Assembly (NCBI GenBank): GCA_948468465.1
Contig: CAOKJJ010000003.1
Span: 1 to 62,744, forward strand
DNA from: an uncultured Eubacterium sp.
GTDB taxonomy: Bacteria; Bacillota_A; Clostridia; Lachnospirales; Lachnospiraceae
DNA length: 62,744 nucleotides
Direction of reading: 5' to 3'
This document shows, piece after piece, positions 24,801 through 36,800 of this stretch; positions within the stretch are counted from its first letter, which is position 1; each line of letters begins with the position of its first letter. The translations under genes were made by a program, and so were the position numbers. The notes beneath the pieces were generated by a model. That model was not told the origin of the DNA and searched no databases. It worked only from the letters and a program-made list of their open reading frames with translations.

Positions 24801-27800
24801 ATGAGAAGGGGCAGAAAGATACTGGCGGTAGTGCTGGTTCTTTGTATGGTGACTGGACTTTGCGTTTGTCCAGGCAGAAAAGAGAGCGTGCAGGCGGCAG
24901 TTTTTGGAGACTATGAATATATGGACTTGGCTGGCGGGAATGTTTCGATTACGAAATATAAAGGTTCAGCTCAAGTACTGACAGTTCCGGAGACGATGGA
25001 TGGAAAACGTGTGACAGATATAGGGGATAGTGCATTTGCAAGAAGCAGCAGCCTGACGGAAATCAATCTGCCGTCCGGAGTGACGAGTATCGGGAGCAGT
25101 GCGTTTGAGTCTTGTTTTAATTTGGCAAAGATCAATTTTCCAACCGGCTTGAGCAGCATAGGGGAATTTGCATTTCAGACGTGCAGCAGTTTAACGGAAA
25201 TCAGCCTGCCGACTGGGGTAACCAGTATCGGAAAGAGTGCGTTTCAGTCTTGCGGCAGTTTGAAGAAAATCAGTCTGCCGGATGGATTAACCAGCATCGG
25301 GGATTGGACGTTTGAGCAATGCAGCAGCTTAACGGAAGTCATTTTGCCTGCCGGATTAACAAGTATAGGCGAAGGTGCTTTTTCGTCTTGCGGCGCTTTG
25401 ACGGAAATCAGTCTGACGGATCAGGTGACCAGCATCGGGCCATCGGCCTTTGATTCCTGCGGGAATCTGGCAAAAATCAGCCTTCCGGTTGCATTGACCA
25501 GCATAGGGGACAGTGCATTTAAGGCTTGTACAGGTTTAACGGATGTGAACTATGCCGGGACGCAGCAGCAGTGGGATCAAATCCAGATTGGCTCGGCGGA
25601 TAATGGTTATTTGAAAAATGCAGCAATACATTTTAACAGTGGTGTGAATGATCCTAAAAATTTGTATGATTATCAGGAAAAAAACGGAACGATAGAAATC
25701 ACGAAGTACAAGGGGACTGATACGGAGGCGACAGTACCGGAAACAATAGATAATAAAGCAGTAACCAGTATAGGAAACGAAGCTTTTTTCTCCTGCCAGA
25801 ATCTGACGAAAATTACTCTGCCGACGGGCATCACAAGCATAGAAGATGGCGCATTTAGAAGCTGTACAGGTTTAACGCAGATCAATCTTCCAACGGGTTT
25901 GCTTAATCTGGGGGATGGGGCATTTAAGGATTGTACCGGCCTGACCCAAATGGATCTTCCGGCTGGCTTAACCAATATGGGTTTTTCTGTATTTCGAGGC
26001 TGTACCAGCTTAGCGCAGATCAGTTTGCCGACAAGCATATCAAGCATAAAGGATGGAGCGTTTGCAGACTGCATCGGCCTGAAAAAAATCAGTATTCCGA
26101 CCGGAGTAACAAGTATAGAAGATGGAGCGTTTACAGGTTGCAGCAGTTTGTCGGAGATCAACTTACCAGTTGGCCTGAACAGTATAGGGGATGCGGCATT
26201 TCAAAATTGTGCAGGTTTGACAGATGTGTATTATGACGGGTCAAGCATTCAGTGGAATCAAATTCAAATCGGTCTAAATAATGCCGATCTGCAGAATGCG
26301 GCAATGCACTTTAAGATAAGTTCTGGCGGTGATAATGGGATTTATGAATATACACAGAAGAGTGACGGAACCATAGAGATAACAAAATATAAAGGTACGG
26401 ATACAGAAGTGAAAGTGCCGGAAAACATAGATGGCAAAGCAGTGACTTCTATCGGAGATTCGGCATTTGCCGACTGTAAAGACGTGACTAAAATTATAAT
26501 ACCAAATGAGGTGACCAGTATAGGAAGTCATGCATTTAATAATTGTGCACTTGTAACAGAGATTGATATACCAGGCAGCGTGACATATATAGATAATTAT
26601 GCATTTATGAACTGCAGTGGGTTAAAGGATGTGTATTATGCAGGTACGGAACAGCAATGGAATACAATAGACATTGTGGCGACTGGAAATGATTACCTTC
26701 TGAATGCACAGAAACATTTCCAAAAAGATACTGTGGATGATACGGAACAGCAATATGAATATAAGATTTTGGATGATGGAACAATAGAAATTGTCGAATA
26801 TAAAAAAAATGCTGGATCAGTGGTAAGTATTCCGGCAATGATAGACGGAAGACAGGTAACCAGCATAGGAGAGAAAGCTTTTTATTCAAGCGGAGGAATG
26901 GTAATTGAAATCAGTATTCCTGAAGGAGTAAAACATATAGGAAACGAAGCATTTAGCTTTTGCGGAGGATTAACAAAAATCAGTATTCCTGATAGTGTTA
27001 CCAGCATTGGAGAAGGTGTTTTTAATGCTTGCGGACAGTTAACGGAGATTATTATACCAGAAAATTTAAACAGTATAGAAAAACAATTATTTCAAAGATG
27101 CAGGAAATTGGAGAATATTACCATTCCGCTTAGTGTAACGAATATAGGGGAAAACGCTTTTAAAGATTGTATAGGATTAAAGGATGTATATTATTCCGGG
27201 ACAGAAGAGCAGTGGAAAGCAATTCAAATTCATGCAAATGGGAATGAGCAGTTATTAAATGCAACCATACATTTCAAAGAAGCTCCCAAACCACAGCCCC
27301 CACAGGAAGAAGAACCGCTGCCAAACACCGTTGATGCCAAAGAAGAACTGCAGCGTTTAAAAGTCGGAGATCCATTTTTATTAAATCAGGATTTTCAACA
27401 TTATCTGTCTGACGAACAGATAGATGTGATTGAAAGCTACCTTTTCACCTGGCTTGCGGAGGTCAATTACGTATATCAATATTCCGGCTCTGCAAGCGTA
27501 AAAGAACTCATTATGAAAAAAGCCGGCATTGATCCTCATGGTGATTTTGCTTCCGGCAGAGAACAGGCAGTTATGCATATGTGTGTCGATACAAAATACG
27601 GGCCTCGAATTTTTGCAGTCACGCTTGACCTTGGAAAGCCGGATGACAGCGGAAATCTGTACCCGACCTATGGAGCCATGCATTATGAAGTGCTGGAAAA
27701 AGGCAGCCTTCCATCAGACCTGCCGAAAAGCGGACAGATTGGGAGGGAATCTTATACGGATTTGGGAACTTTTGTACAATGCGTCAGCAAAGCATCCGAA

Positions 27801-29252
27801 GACTCACTGCACGGCACTTACCAATGGGAAACATTAAGTGATGAGATGACAAGCGGCGTGTTGGTTGACAAGACAGTGACAGAAATTATCGGCAATAAAA
27901 ACGGCTCATTTTCTGACGCGGTATTAACCGTATACGCACAGCCTTTGTTTACATACAGCAAAAAGGTGACGATTGCATGCCCGGTTGACGTGCATATATA
28001 CAGCATGGATGGCAAGGAGGCCGGCTCTATTGTCAATAACAAACCAAGCGGAGGAAGCGGGAATGTCCGCCTGGATGTAAACGGGGATACAAAAACAGCG
28101 TATCTTACAGGAAATGATTATTATTTGAATCTGCGCGGCACAGGTACTGGAACGATGCGGTATGAGGTGGAGGAGATTGCAAACGAAGAAGTGCGCCGCA
28201 ACGTGCAGTTTTTGGAATTGCAGCTGAAAGAGGATATGCAGTACGAAGGGTATGTATTCCGTCCGCTGAACATCGACCGTGATTTATACGCATTAAGAAC
28301 AAAAGACGGTTCCGGGCAGGAGGTCTTTTATCCGGATTCAGATACTTACAAAGCTTTGTTTAGGCGAATTCAGGGCCTGTCATTAAGCCAGGGGCAAACA
28401 TCTCTGGACAGGGATAAAACCTTACAGCTGAGCGCAAGCATGATACCGCTGGATGCGAGCAACCCGAATCTGCAGTGGACAACGGACAGTGAATCGGTCG
28501 TAAAGGTGGACAGCAACGGACTTGTCACGGCAGTTGGTTCCGGGCGTGCGACAGTAACGGTATCGACGAAGGACGGAAGCTTTTTAAAGCAGTATTGTGT
28601 GATTGATGTTGCAGAACTGAAAAAAGAGGATGGACCTTCCGGCGGCGGAGGCAGCTCCGGCAGCAGTTCTTCCGGGTGGTCCGGCGGTTCTGCACAGCCG
28701 CCTGTGGAGCAGGAGAAAAATCCGGTTGTAGTAAATCTGCATTATGTGCTGCAGTTTCAGACGAACGGAGGCACGAATCTGAGCCGCAAGACGATGACGC
28801 TTTTAGCAGATGACAGCCCAGGCATTATGCCGAAGGTACAGCGGAAAGATTATCTGTTTGACGGCTGGTATACAAAACAGGACGGCGGAGAGAAAATAAC
28901 CGGGGATAAGCCGCTGAAAGAGGCTGCGACACTATATGCGAAGTGGACAAGAGTAACGGCACCGGCGAAATCAGCGGTAGCATCGCTCAAATCGAAGAAA
29001 AAGGGGCAGATGCAGGTTGGTTTTCAGAATATCAATGGCGTGTCAGGATATCAGATTGAATATGCGTTAAATAAGAAATTTACATCATCAAAGACAAAAG
29101 AAGCTGGAAAGACGGCGAAGTCGAAGACCCTTTCCGGACTCAAGGCGGGGAAGAAATATTATGTCAGAGTGCGGGCATATCAGCTGGATTCTATGAAAAA
29201 CCGGATTTATGGAGCTTATAGTACGGTAAAGAGTGTGAAGGTAAAAAGCTGA
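24801..29252 (+). CDS. BspA-like leucine-rich-repeat surface protein 1
   Basis: This 1483-residue secreted protein has a signal peptide (about 1-33). Blocks of ~23-residue LRR_5 repeats, of the kind SxxxFxxCxxLxxIxLPxxLTxI, run to about 830, split by short YAGT-x-x-QW modules. A conserved module of ~330 residues (850-1180) is shared with the next two BspA proteins. A Big_2 domain (about 1195-1275), a Gly/Ser linker, an InlB B-type repeat (FDGWYTKQDGG, about 1315-1385) and an FN3-like end (YYVRVRAY) close it. There is no LPXTG. BspA proteins bind host matrix or other bacteria. It is the first of the surface genes after the PASTA kinase, with AGGAGG upstream. Confidence 0.88.
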   Translation: MRRGRKILAVVLVLCMVTGLCVCPGRKESVQAAVFGDYEYMDLAGGNVSITKYKGSAQVLTVPETMDGKRVTDIGDSAFARSSSLTEINLPSGVTSIGSSAFESCFNLAKINFPTGLSSIGEFAFQTCSSLTEISLPTGVTSIGKSAFQSCGSLKKISLPDGLTSIGDWTFEQCSSLTEVILPAGLTSIGEGAFSSCGALTEISLTDQVTSIGPSAFDSCGNLAKISLPVALTSIGDSAFKACTGLTDVNYAGTQQQWDQIQIGSADNGYLKNAAIHFNSGVNDPKNLYDYQEKNGTIEITKYKGTDTEATVPETIDNKAVTSIGNEAFFSCQNLTKITLPTGITSIEDGAFRSCTGLTQINLPTGLLNLGDGAFKDCTGLTQMDLPAGLTNMGFSVFRGCTSLAQISLPTSISSIKDGAFADCIGLKKISIPTGVTSIEDGAFTGCSSLSEINLPVGLNSIGDAAFQNCAGLTDVYYDGSSIQWNQIQIGLNNADLQNAAMHFKISSGGDNGIYEYTQKSDGTIEITKYKGTDTEVKVPENIDGKAVTSIGDSAFADCKDVTKIIIPNEVTSIGSHAFNNCALVTEIDIPGSVTYIDNYAFMNCSGLKDVYYAGTEQQWNTIDIVATGNDYLLNAQKHFQKDTVDDTEQQYEYKILDDGTIEIVEYKKNAGSVVSIPAMIDGRQVTSIGEKAFYSSGGMVIEISIPEGVKHIGNEAFSFCGGLTKISIPDSVTSIGEGVFNACGQLTEIIIPENLNSIEKQLFQRCRKLENITIPLSVTNIGENAFKDCIGLKDVYYSGTEEQWKAIQIHANGNEQLLNATIHFKEAPKPQPPQEEEPLPNTVDAKEELQRLKVGDPFLLNQDFQHYLSDEQIDVIESYLFTWLAEVNYVYQYSGSASVKELIMKKAGIDPHGDFASGREQAVMHMCVDTKYGPRIFAVTLDLGKPDDSGNLYPTYGAMHYEVLEKGSLPSDLPKSGQIGRESYTDLGTFVQCVSKASEDSLHGTYQWETLSDEMTSGVLVDKTVTEIIGNKNGSFSDAVLTVYAQPLFTYSKKVTIACPVDVHIYSMDGKEAGSIVNNKPSGGSGNVRLDVNGDTKTAYLTGNDYYLNLRGTGTGTMRYEVEEIANEEVRRNVQFLELQLKEDMQYEGYVFRPLNIDRDLYALRTKDGSGQEVFYPDSDTYKALFRRIQGLSLSQGQTSLDRDKTLQLSASMIPLDASNPNLQWTTDSESVVKVDSNGLVTAVGSGRATVTVSTKDGSFLKQYCVIDVAELKKEDGPSGGGGSSGSSSSGWSGGSAQPPVEQEKNPVVVNLHYVLQFQTNGGTNLSRKTMTLLADDSPGIMPKVQRKDYLFDGWYTKQDGGEKITGDKPLKEAATLYAKWTRVTAPAKSAVASLKSKKKGQMQVGFQNINGVSGYQIEYALNKKFTSSKTKEAGKTAKSKTLSGLKAGKKYYVRVRAYQLDSMKNRIYGAYSTVKSVKVKS

Positions 29253-29321
29253 TGGTTTGACTCAAAATCGTGTGTTTATGCCGGGCGCAGGAAGCTTTCT
29301 ATTAGTATTTGGATAGGATGA

Positions 29322-29327
29322 TATAAT
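29322..29327 (+). promoter_or_regulatory. Extended -10 promoter before the second BspA gene
   Basis: TGATATAAT at 29319-29327 is a perfect extended -10 (TGnTATAAT). No convincing -35 is seen. It would give a ~70-base leader and let the second BspA gene be expressed apart from upstream read-through. Confidence 0.5.
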
Positions 29328-29330
29328 TTT

Positions 29331-29362
29331 GGAACCGGACGCGGTGGTTTGCGTGCGGTTCC
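29331..29362 (+). repeat. Hairpin in the leader of the second BspA gene
   Basis: GGAACCG and CGGTTCC form the base of a stem and ACGC/GCGT extend it after one mismatch. It lies just downstream of the putative promoter, so it would form at the 5' end of that mRNA and could stabilise it. There is no T run, so it is unlikely to be a terminator. Confidence 0.5.
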
Positions 29363-29392
29363 GAAGACGCATGAAAACGGAGGAACTGGGTT

Positions 29393-32300
29393 ATGAAAAG
29401 GTGCAGGAGGATATTGGCAGTTGTTTTGGCAATTTGTATGGTGCTGGGACTGGTTTACATGCCTGGTCATACAAAGACAGCTTATGCAGCGGTTTCTGGG
29501 GATTATGAGTATGAAGAGCTTTCAGCAACGACGGTTAAGATCACAAAATATACAGGATCAGATGCTGAGCTGGAGATTCCAAATCAGATTGACGGCAAGA
29601 CAGTGACTGAAATAGGAGCTGCAGCCTTTAAAGGAAACGGCAGTCTGGAGAAAATCGTAGTTCCAAATGGTGTGGAGTATCTAAGAGATGAAGCTTTCCG
29701 TACATGTATAAATTTGTCAGCCGTTGGCCTTCCGCAGAGTATAAAGCAGTTCGACAGCTATGTTTTTGATGGATGCAGCAGCCTGAAAAATGTATATTAT
29801 GCAGGGACTCAGAGTCAATGGGGGCAGATACATACTGTTTTGCCGGAAAATGCGATTTTGCTGAATATAAATATAAATTATGACAGTGAGTTGGAGTTAA
29901 GTGGAACGGGAAAAGATTTTAATTATGAACCGTTAAGTGATGGAACTGTTCAGATAACAGAATATACGGGAAAAGACACGATAGTAAGTATTCCTGAAAA
30001 AATAGATGGGAAAATAGTAAGCAGTATAGGAGAAAGAACATTTATATCAAGTGATGGCATAACGAAAATAACGAAAGTTATCATTTCTCCAAATGTAAAT
30101 AATATTGATGCCCAAGCATTTACTTATTGCCCCAAGTTAGTAGAAATTAATGTTGATAAGAACAATCTGAATTATTATTCAGATGAGGGTATCTTGTATA
30201 ATAAGGATAAAACGGAACTCATACGATGCCCAGCAGGGAAAAGTGGAACATGTAGTGTATTAGCAGATACGGAAACAATAGGAAAATCAGCTTTTGGAAA
30301 TTGTAAACAGCTGACAGAAATTGAATTCGCAACTGGGCTGGTTAATATAGGGGAAGCAGCATTTACATTTTGCGATGCTCTGACTGAGATATCACTTCCT
30401 TCTGGTTTGCGTTATATTGAGGATTATGCTTTTAGCGGGTGTTTTGGATTAACAGAAGTTACAATTCTTGGGAATGTAGAAAGAGTAAATGGTTCATCTT
30501 TTTACAGTTGTGAAAATCTTGAAGCGATTCATGTGGATAACAGTAATCCATATTATTCGTCATGGGATGGTGTGTTATATAGTAAGGATAAGACAGAACT
30601 GATAAAAGTTCCAGACAGCGTGGCAGATTCCTTTGAAATACCATCTGGTGTTGAAGATATAGGAGGTTGGGCTTTTAATAACTGTATGAAATTGACAGAA
30701 GTAACAATACCTTCTGGTGTAGCAAGGATAGGAAAATCGGCATTTAGTTATTGCAGTTATCTGACAGAAGTTACGATTTCTTCTGATGTCAAAGAAATAG
30801 AAGAGTCGGCTTTTGAATTTTGTGTAGGATTAAAAAACGTATTTTATTCCGGTACGGAAGAACAGTGGAATAACATTCAGATTGGCCCAAACAATGAAGC
30901 GCTGCAGGATGCGGAGATATATTGCGAAGAAGATCCAGAAAATGATTTTGAGTATCGTGATCTGGATGATGGTACGGTAGAAATAACCAGGTACAATGGT
31001 TCTGAAACGGTAGTATTGATTCCGGAAGAACTGAATGGAAAAATTGTCACTCAGCTAGGATCCAAGGTCTTTGAGGAAAACAACAATATCGAAGAAGTTT
31101 GGATTCCGGCAAGTGTTAAGAATATAAGAGGAGATGTTTTCAACAGCTGTCTCAGCCTTACAGCGATTTATGCAGATGAAAAAAGTGAAAGTTATTTGTC
31201 AGACGATGGTATCTTATTTAATAAGAAAAAGACAGAAATTGTCAGATTTCCAACAGGAAAAAGCGGCAGTTATACGATACCGGACAGTGTGACTAATATT
31301 GGGAGTGATGCTTTTTATGGCTGCACCGGTTTGACAGAAATTGCCATACCATCCAGCGTAAACAGGATCGCATGGGCATCGTTTTTCAATTGTACTGGTT
31401 TGAAAGAAATTCATATACCGACAAGTGTAACAAGTATAGAAGGAGATGCTTTCTGCGGTTGTATAAATTTGACGGAAGTTCATATTCCAGACAGTGTAAC
31501 AAGTATCGGAGATGGCGCTTTTGCTGCCTGTACAGGCTTGACAGAAATTAAAATTCCAGCAGGCTTAACAAGCATACCGTCGGATGCATTTACTGCCTGT
31601 ACAGGCTTGACGGAAATTATGATACCAAATGGTGTAGAAAGCATAAAATCGGAGGCTTTTTTAGATTGCAAAGGCCTTAAGAAAATAGAACTTCCGGTCA
31701 GTGTAACCAGAATAGAAGGTTCTGCGTTTGAACTGTGCAATAATCTTTCAGAAGTGTTTTATGCCGGAACGAAAGAACAATGGGAAAGCATTCATATCGA
31801 TGCTTCTAATGAACCGTTATTAAATGCAGCGATATATTACAATGGCAGTCAGCCAGAGCCGGAAGAACCGATTCTGCCTGTTACGGTTGATGCCAAAGAG
31901 GAGCTGGAGCGTCTGAAATCCGGGGATCCATTTGCACTGAATCAGGACTTTCAGCATTACCTTTCCGAAGAGCAGATAGATATTTTAGAAAGCTATCTTT
32001 ATACCTGGCTTGCAGAAATTAATTATGTATATCAGTATTCCGGTTCTGACGGTGTGAAAGAACGCATCATGAAAAAAGCTGGCATTGATCCGCAGGGAGA
32101 TTTTGCATTTGGGAAGGAACAGGCAATTACGCACATTTGTGTAGAAACAAAATACGGAGCGAAGACATTTGAAGTTATGCTTGACCTTGGAAAACCGGAT
32201 AACAGCGGCAATCTATACCCGGCCTATGGTGCCATGCATTATGAAATTTTGGAAAAAGGAAACATTCCGTCGGATCTTCCTGACAGCGGGCAGATTGGAA

Positions 32301-33793
32301 GAGACTCTTATGAGGATCTGGGAACTTTTGCGCAATGCGTCAAAAAAACTTCCGAAGACGGGCTTCGCAATATATATCAGTGGGAATCTTTAAGCGACGA
32401 GATGACAAGCGGTGTATTGGTTGACAAGACAGTGACAGAAATTATCGGAAACAAAAACGGTTCTTTTTCTGACGCGACATTTACTATATATGCAAAGCCG
32501 CTTTTTACATACAGCAAAAAAGTAACGATTGCCTGTCCAGTAGATGTATACATATACAGCATGGATGGCAGTGAGGCAGGATCCATCATCAATAACAAAC
32601 CAAACGGAGGAAGTGCCAATGTCCGTCTGGATGTGAATGGAGATACAAAAACAGTATATCTTACAGGCAACGATTATTATCTGAATCTGCGCGGCACGGA
32701 TACAGGAACCATGCGCTATGAGGTGGAGGAAATCGCGAACGAAGAGGTGCGCCGCAATGTGCAGTTTTTAGAGCTGCAGTTGCAAAAAGATATGCAGTAT
32801 GAAGGGTATGTGTTCAGGCCGCTGAATATTGACCGTGACTTATATGCATTAAGGACAAAGGGCGATATAGGACAGGAAGTGTTTTATGCAGATGCAGATA
32901 CATACAAGGCGTTATTTAGGAGGATTCAGGGATTGTCGTTAAGTCAGGGCCAGACTTCTCTGGAACGCAATAAGACAATACAACTGAATGCAAGCATGGT
33001 TCCGTTGGATGCGAGTAATCCGGATCTGCAGTGGTCCACGGACAATGAATCAGTCGTAAAGGTCGACGATCATGGATTGGTAACAGCAGTCAGTGCGGGA
33101 AAGGCGACAGTAACGGTATCTACAAAAGATGGAAGTTTTTTAAAGCAGTATTGTGTGATTGATGTTGCTGATAAAGCTAATGGAACTGGCGGCAGCAGCA
33201 GTTCCGGAAGTTCAGGCTGGTATGGCGGCACTGCGTCAGCACCTGTGGAACAGGATAAAAATCCGGTTGTAGTGAATCTGCATTATGTGCTTCAATTTAA
33301 TACGAACGGCGGTTCCAATCTGAGCCGAAAGACAATGACGCTCTTAGCGGATGACAGTCCGGGGATTATGCCGAAGGTGCAGCGCAAAGATTATTTGTTT
33401 GACGGCTGGTATACGAAGCAGGACGGCGGAGAGAAAATAACCGGGGAGAAGCCGTTAAAAGAGGCTGTGACGCTGTATGCAAGGTGGACAAGGGTATCAG
33501 CACCGGCGAAATCAGCGGTATCGGCGCTGAAATCCAAGAAAAAGGGGCAGATGCAGGTTAGTTTTCAGAATATCAATGCTGTTTCAGGGTATCAGATGGA
33601 ATATGCGTTAAATAAGAAATTTACTGGAGCTAAAATAAAAGAAGCCGGGAAAGCGGCGAAATCAAAGACAATTTCCGGACTTAAGCCGGGAAAAAAATAT
33701 TATGTCAGAGTGCGTGCGTATCAGCTGGATTCTATGAAAAACAGGATATACGGAGCTTACAGCACAGTAAAGAGCGTGAAGGTAAAGAGCTGA
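29393..33793 (+). CDS. BspA-like leucine-rich-repeat surface protein 2
   Basis: This 1466-residue paralogue of the previous protein has a near-identical C-terminal half (conserved module, Big_2, InlB-type repeat, FN3-like end) but a diverged N-terminal LRR region (about 45-810). The LRR part includes three inserts of the form YYSxxGVLYxKDKTELIxxP (residues around 255, 380 and 600), which the first protein lacks. Such divergence in the ligand-binding part with a constant base suggests different binding targets on a shared scaffold. The signal peptide is at 1-32 and GGAGG lies upstream. Confidence 0.88.
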   Translation: MKRCRRILAVVLAICMVLGLVYMPGHTKTAYAAVSGDYEYEELSATTVKITKYTGSDAELEIPNQIDGKTVTEIGAAAFKGNGSLEKIVVPNGVEYLRDEAFRTCINLSAVGLPQSIKQFDSYVFDGCSSLKNVYYAGTQSQWGQIHTVLPENAILLNININYDSELELSGTGKDFNYEPLSDGTVQITEYTGKDTIVSIPEKIDGKIVSSIGERTFISSDGITKITKVIISPNVNNIDAQAFTYCPKLVEINVDKNNLNYYSDEGILYNKDKTELIRCPAGKSGTCSVLADTETIGKSAFGNCKQLTEIEFATGLVNIGEAAFTFCDALTEISLPSGLRYIEDYAFSGCFGLTEVTILGNVERVNGSSFYSCENLEAIHVDNSNPYYSSWDGVLYSKDKTELIKVPDSVADSFEIPSGVEDIGGWAFNNCMKLTEVTIPSGVARIGKSAFSYCSYLTEVTISSDVKEIEESAFEFCVGLKNVFYSGTEEQWNNIQIGPNNEALQDAEIYCEEDPENDFEYRDLDDGTVEITRYNGSETVVLIPEELNGKIVTQLGSKVFEENNNIEEVWIPASVKNIRGDVFNSCLSLTAIYADEKSESYLSDDGILFNKKKTEIVRFPTGKSGSYTIPDSVTNIGSDAFYGCTGLTEIAIPSSVNRIAWASFFNCTGLKEIHIPTSVTSIEGDAFCGCINLTEVHIPDSVTSIGDGAFAACTGLTEIKIPAGLTSIPSDAFTACTGLTEIMIPNGVESIKSEAFLDCKGLKKIELPVSVTRIEGSAFELCNNLSEVFYAGTKEQWESIHIDASNEPLLNAAIYYNGSQPEPEEPILPVTVDAKEELERLKSGDPFALNQDFQHYLSEEQIDILESYLYTWLAEINYVYQYSGSDGVKERIMKKAGIDPQGDFAFGKEQAITHICVETKYGAKTFEVMLDLGKPDNSGNLYPAYGAMHYEILEKGNIPSDLPDSGQIGRDSYEDLGTFAQCVKKTSEDGLRNIYQWESLSDEMTSGVLVDKTVTEIIGNKNGSFSDATFTIYAKPLFTYSKKVTIACPVDVYIYSMDGSEAGSIINNKPNGGSANVRLDVNGDTKTVYLTGNDYYLNLRGTDTGTMRYEVEEIANEEVRRNVQFLELQLQKDMQYEGYVFRPLNIDRDLYALRTKGDIGQEVFYADADTYKALFRRIQGLSLSQGQTSLERNKTIQLNASMVPLDASNPDLQWSTDNESVVKVDDHGLVTAVSAGKATVTVSTKDGSFLKQYCVIDVADKANGTGGSSSSGSSGWYGGTASAPVEQDKNPVVVNLHYVLQFNTNGGSNLSRKTMTLLADDSPGIMPKVQRKDYLFDGWYTKQDGGEKITGEKPLKEAVTLYARWTRVSAPAKSAVSALKSKKKGQMQVSFQNINAVSGYQMEYALNKKFTGAKIKEAGKAAKSKTISGLKPGKKYYVRVRAYQLDSMKNRIYGAYSTVKSVKVKS

Positions 33794-33858
33794 TTTGCGC
33801 AATTGCATTTGCAAAAACGTCCGGCAGACGATCCGGCATACAACAGGAGGGGAAGGAT

Positions 33859-36800
33859 ATGAGGTTCAGGCAGAAAACAAAAAAACTGGCAGTGCTGTTT
33901 TTGACATGTTCGGTCATGTTTACAGAAGCATTTGCGTGCAGTCAGCGGATGGTTGTGTCCGCAAAGCCAAAAAGCAAGGCATCTGCAAAAACGTCAGGAC
34001 AGGCACAGGGGGTAAATGTAACATATCATTCAAAAGACGACATTATAACATACATAAAAGCAAATGGGGCAGAGATTACGGATCCGCTGGAATTTTCACA
34101 AAATCCGGTGACAGCTTCGCCTTATGATCCGGGAAAACTGTCGGATCAGACGCAGCAGTCCGCACTGAATATGTTAAAACAGATGCGCTATATCGCAGGT
34201 ATTTCCGATCAGGTGGAGCTGTCAGATAATCTGAGCGATTATGCTCAGGCGGCAGCATTTGTCAATTATGTGAACGGAAAATTATCACATCAGCCGACAA
34301 AGCCGTCTGATATGGATGACGCGTTATTTCGGAAGGGAGAACAGGGGGCAGGTTCGTCCAATATTGCATGGGCATCATGGAGCGGAGCCAGTCTGAATCG
34401 AACGATTGCGTTTTCCTGGATGAAGGACGACGACCGTTCCAATATTAACAGGGTAGGACATCGCAGGTGGATGCTGAATCCTGCGATGGGAAAGACAGGA
34501 TTTGGAGCTGTCAGCGGTTCGAAAGGAACTTACAGCAGTGTCTATGCATTTGACACAAGCAATTCTTCTGCATCGGAGACTGGGGTTGCATGGCCTGCGC
34601 AAAATATGCCGGTGGAATATTTTGATGCGGAATTCCCATGGAGCATCAGCATGGGGCATACGGTAGATGCAGACCGGGTGAAAGTAACTCTGACCAGAAA
34701 ATCAGACGGTCACGTATGGACGTTTTCGAATCAGAGCTCCAGCGGAGATTTTTATGTAGATAATGGTGGTTACGGACAGAAAGGCTGCATTATTTTCCGG
34801 CCTCCGCTGTCAGACATAAAAGCTTATGAAGATGGTGACTGCTATGAAGTGAATATCACTGGTGATAAGCAGACAGTCTCTTACACTGTAAATTTTTTTA
34901 ATCTGAAAACTATCACGCTGGATAAAATTACTGCCGAATATAAGGGGGCTTCCATAGAAGAGGGCGGTACGCTGAATCCGTCGGATTTTGTTGTTACCGG
35001 ATTCTATTCAGACGGCAGCAAAAAGAAGCTGACAGATTTTACGATACAGCCATATAAGATAACAGCAGGAAATAATAACATTACAATACAGTATCAGGGG
35101 AAAACAGCAGTTGTAAAAGTAACCGGAACGGCATCAAAAATTACGATTCAGTTTGATGCAGCAGGCGGTACCGCTGTGCTGCCGCGCACGATAGAAAAAG
35201 GTTCGGTACTAAAGCCGGTTCCGGGTACGACGAGAAAAGGCTATTTATTTGAAGGATGGTATACGGCTCCGACAGGCGGTACAAAGCTGGAAGAGACTAC
35301 CGTGCTGGATCGGGATACTACGTTTTATGCACACTGGAAAGCTGTGGAATTAAGCCATCTTGAGGCAAAAGCTATATTTTCACGTTTCATAGAAGGAGTA
35401 GACTATGAGTATGAACCGGATGATTTTCTCGTTACGGCTGTTTATACAGATGGAAGCAGAAGAACAGTTACGGATTATACAATAGATGAGCATACGATTA
35501 CGGCAGGCGAAAATACACTGACCATCCGCTACGGGGGAAAGTCTGCGGATGTAAAAGTAAATGCGGTAGCAGTTGTGTCTTTTTATGCTATGTATATAGG
35601 AGGACTAAAAACGGAGGGCACGACACAGCTGGATGACATAGATCTGAGGTTAAAGGTAGAGCTTTCAGATGGAGATACGATTACCGTAAGGTATCCGGAT
35701 TATACCATTGATCCGTTTGTTATCCAGCCGGGAGAAAATACACTGACCGTACATTTTGGAGGAAAATCCCAGACATTTATAGTTACCGGACTGCCAAAAG
35801 AGGAAGAAAAAATTCTGACAGGAATTACAGCACGTTATACGGGAGGCAGTATATCGGTGCAGGGGCAGATCGACCGGACAAAGCTGACAGTAACCGCTTC
35901 GTATTCGGATGGAAGTGTACAGACTATTTCAGATTATGTTCTTGCTGATTATGTGATTAAGGAAGGAGATAATACCATTACGGTATCCTATCAGGGAAAA
36001 TCGGCAGAGTTTCATGTGACAGGTGTAACAGAGGATATCAGGACAGTTACAGTGCGGTTTGATGCGCAGGGAGGCAGCACAGTTTCCAACCGGACGATAG
36101 CAAAAGGTTCTGCGGTTGGTGACTTGCCGGAAACAGAGAGAGACGGATATATTTTTGAAGGATGGTATACGCAGGCACAGGATGGTGCAAAAGTTACGAA
36201 AAATACGTTGGTACAGGAGGACGCAACCTATTATGCACATTGGAAAATAAATCCGGAAGACAAGCCGGACAAACCAGATACACCGGATAAACCAGACACA
36301 CCGGATAAACCAGATACACCGGATAAACCAAATACACCGGACACACCGGATACGCCAAACAAACCAGACACACCGGATACGCCAGACACACCGAATAAAC
36401 CAGATACGCCATCAGAAAAAGTAACGGTTATGTTTGATGCGCAGGGAGGTGCCAGTGTAGCTCCGATCAGCATGGACAGATACAGCAGGCTTTCTTATAT
36501 TCCGGTTACTTACCAGTCCGGCCGGATTTTTCAGGGATGGTATACAGGCAGAAATGGAACCGGAAGCCTGCTGACACTTGGCACTCCGATAGAGCAGGAT
36601 ACGGTATATTATGCCTGCTGGACAGCGGCAGACAGGACGGCAGCAGGGCTCGAAGCCGCTGTATATGGAGTTCCTTATGCAGGAGAAAGCGTATATCAGG
36701 CACTGACAGTAAGAGTCAGATATTCTGACGGCACGACGGAAACGATATATGATTATACGGTGTCACAGCAGGTATTGTATGCAGGAAACAATCTGATAGG

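Noticed and set aside
36231..36473. Long minus-strand reading frame in the CAP adhesin stalk
   Set aside because: It is the mirror of the PDKPDT repeats and has no start or ribosome site of its own.
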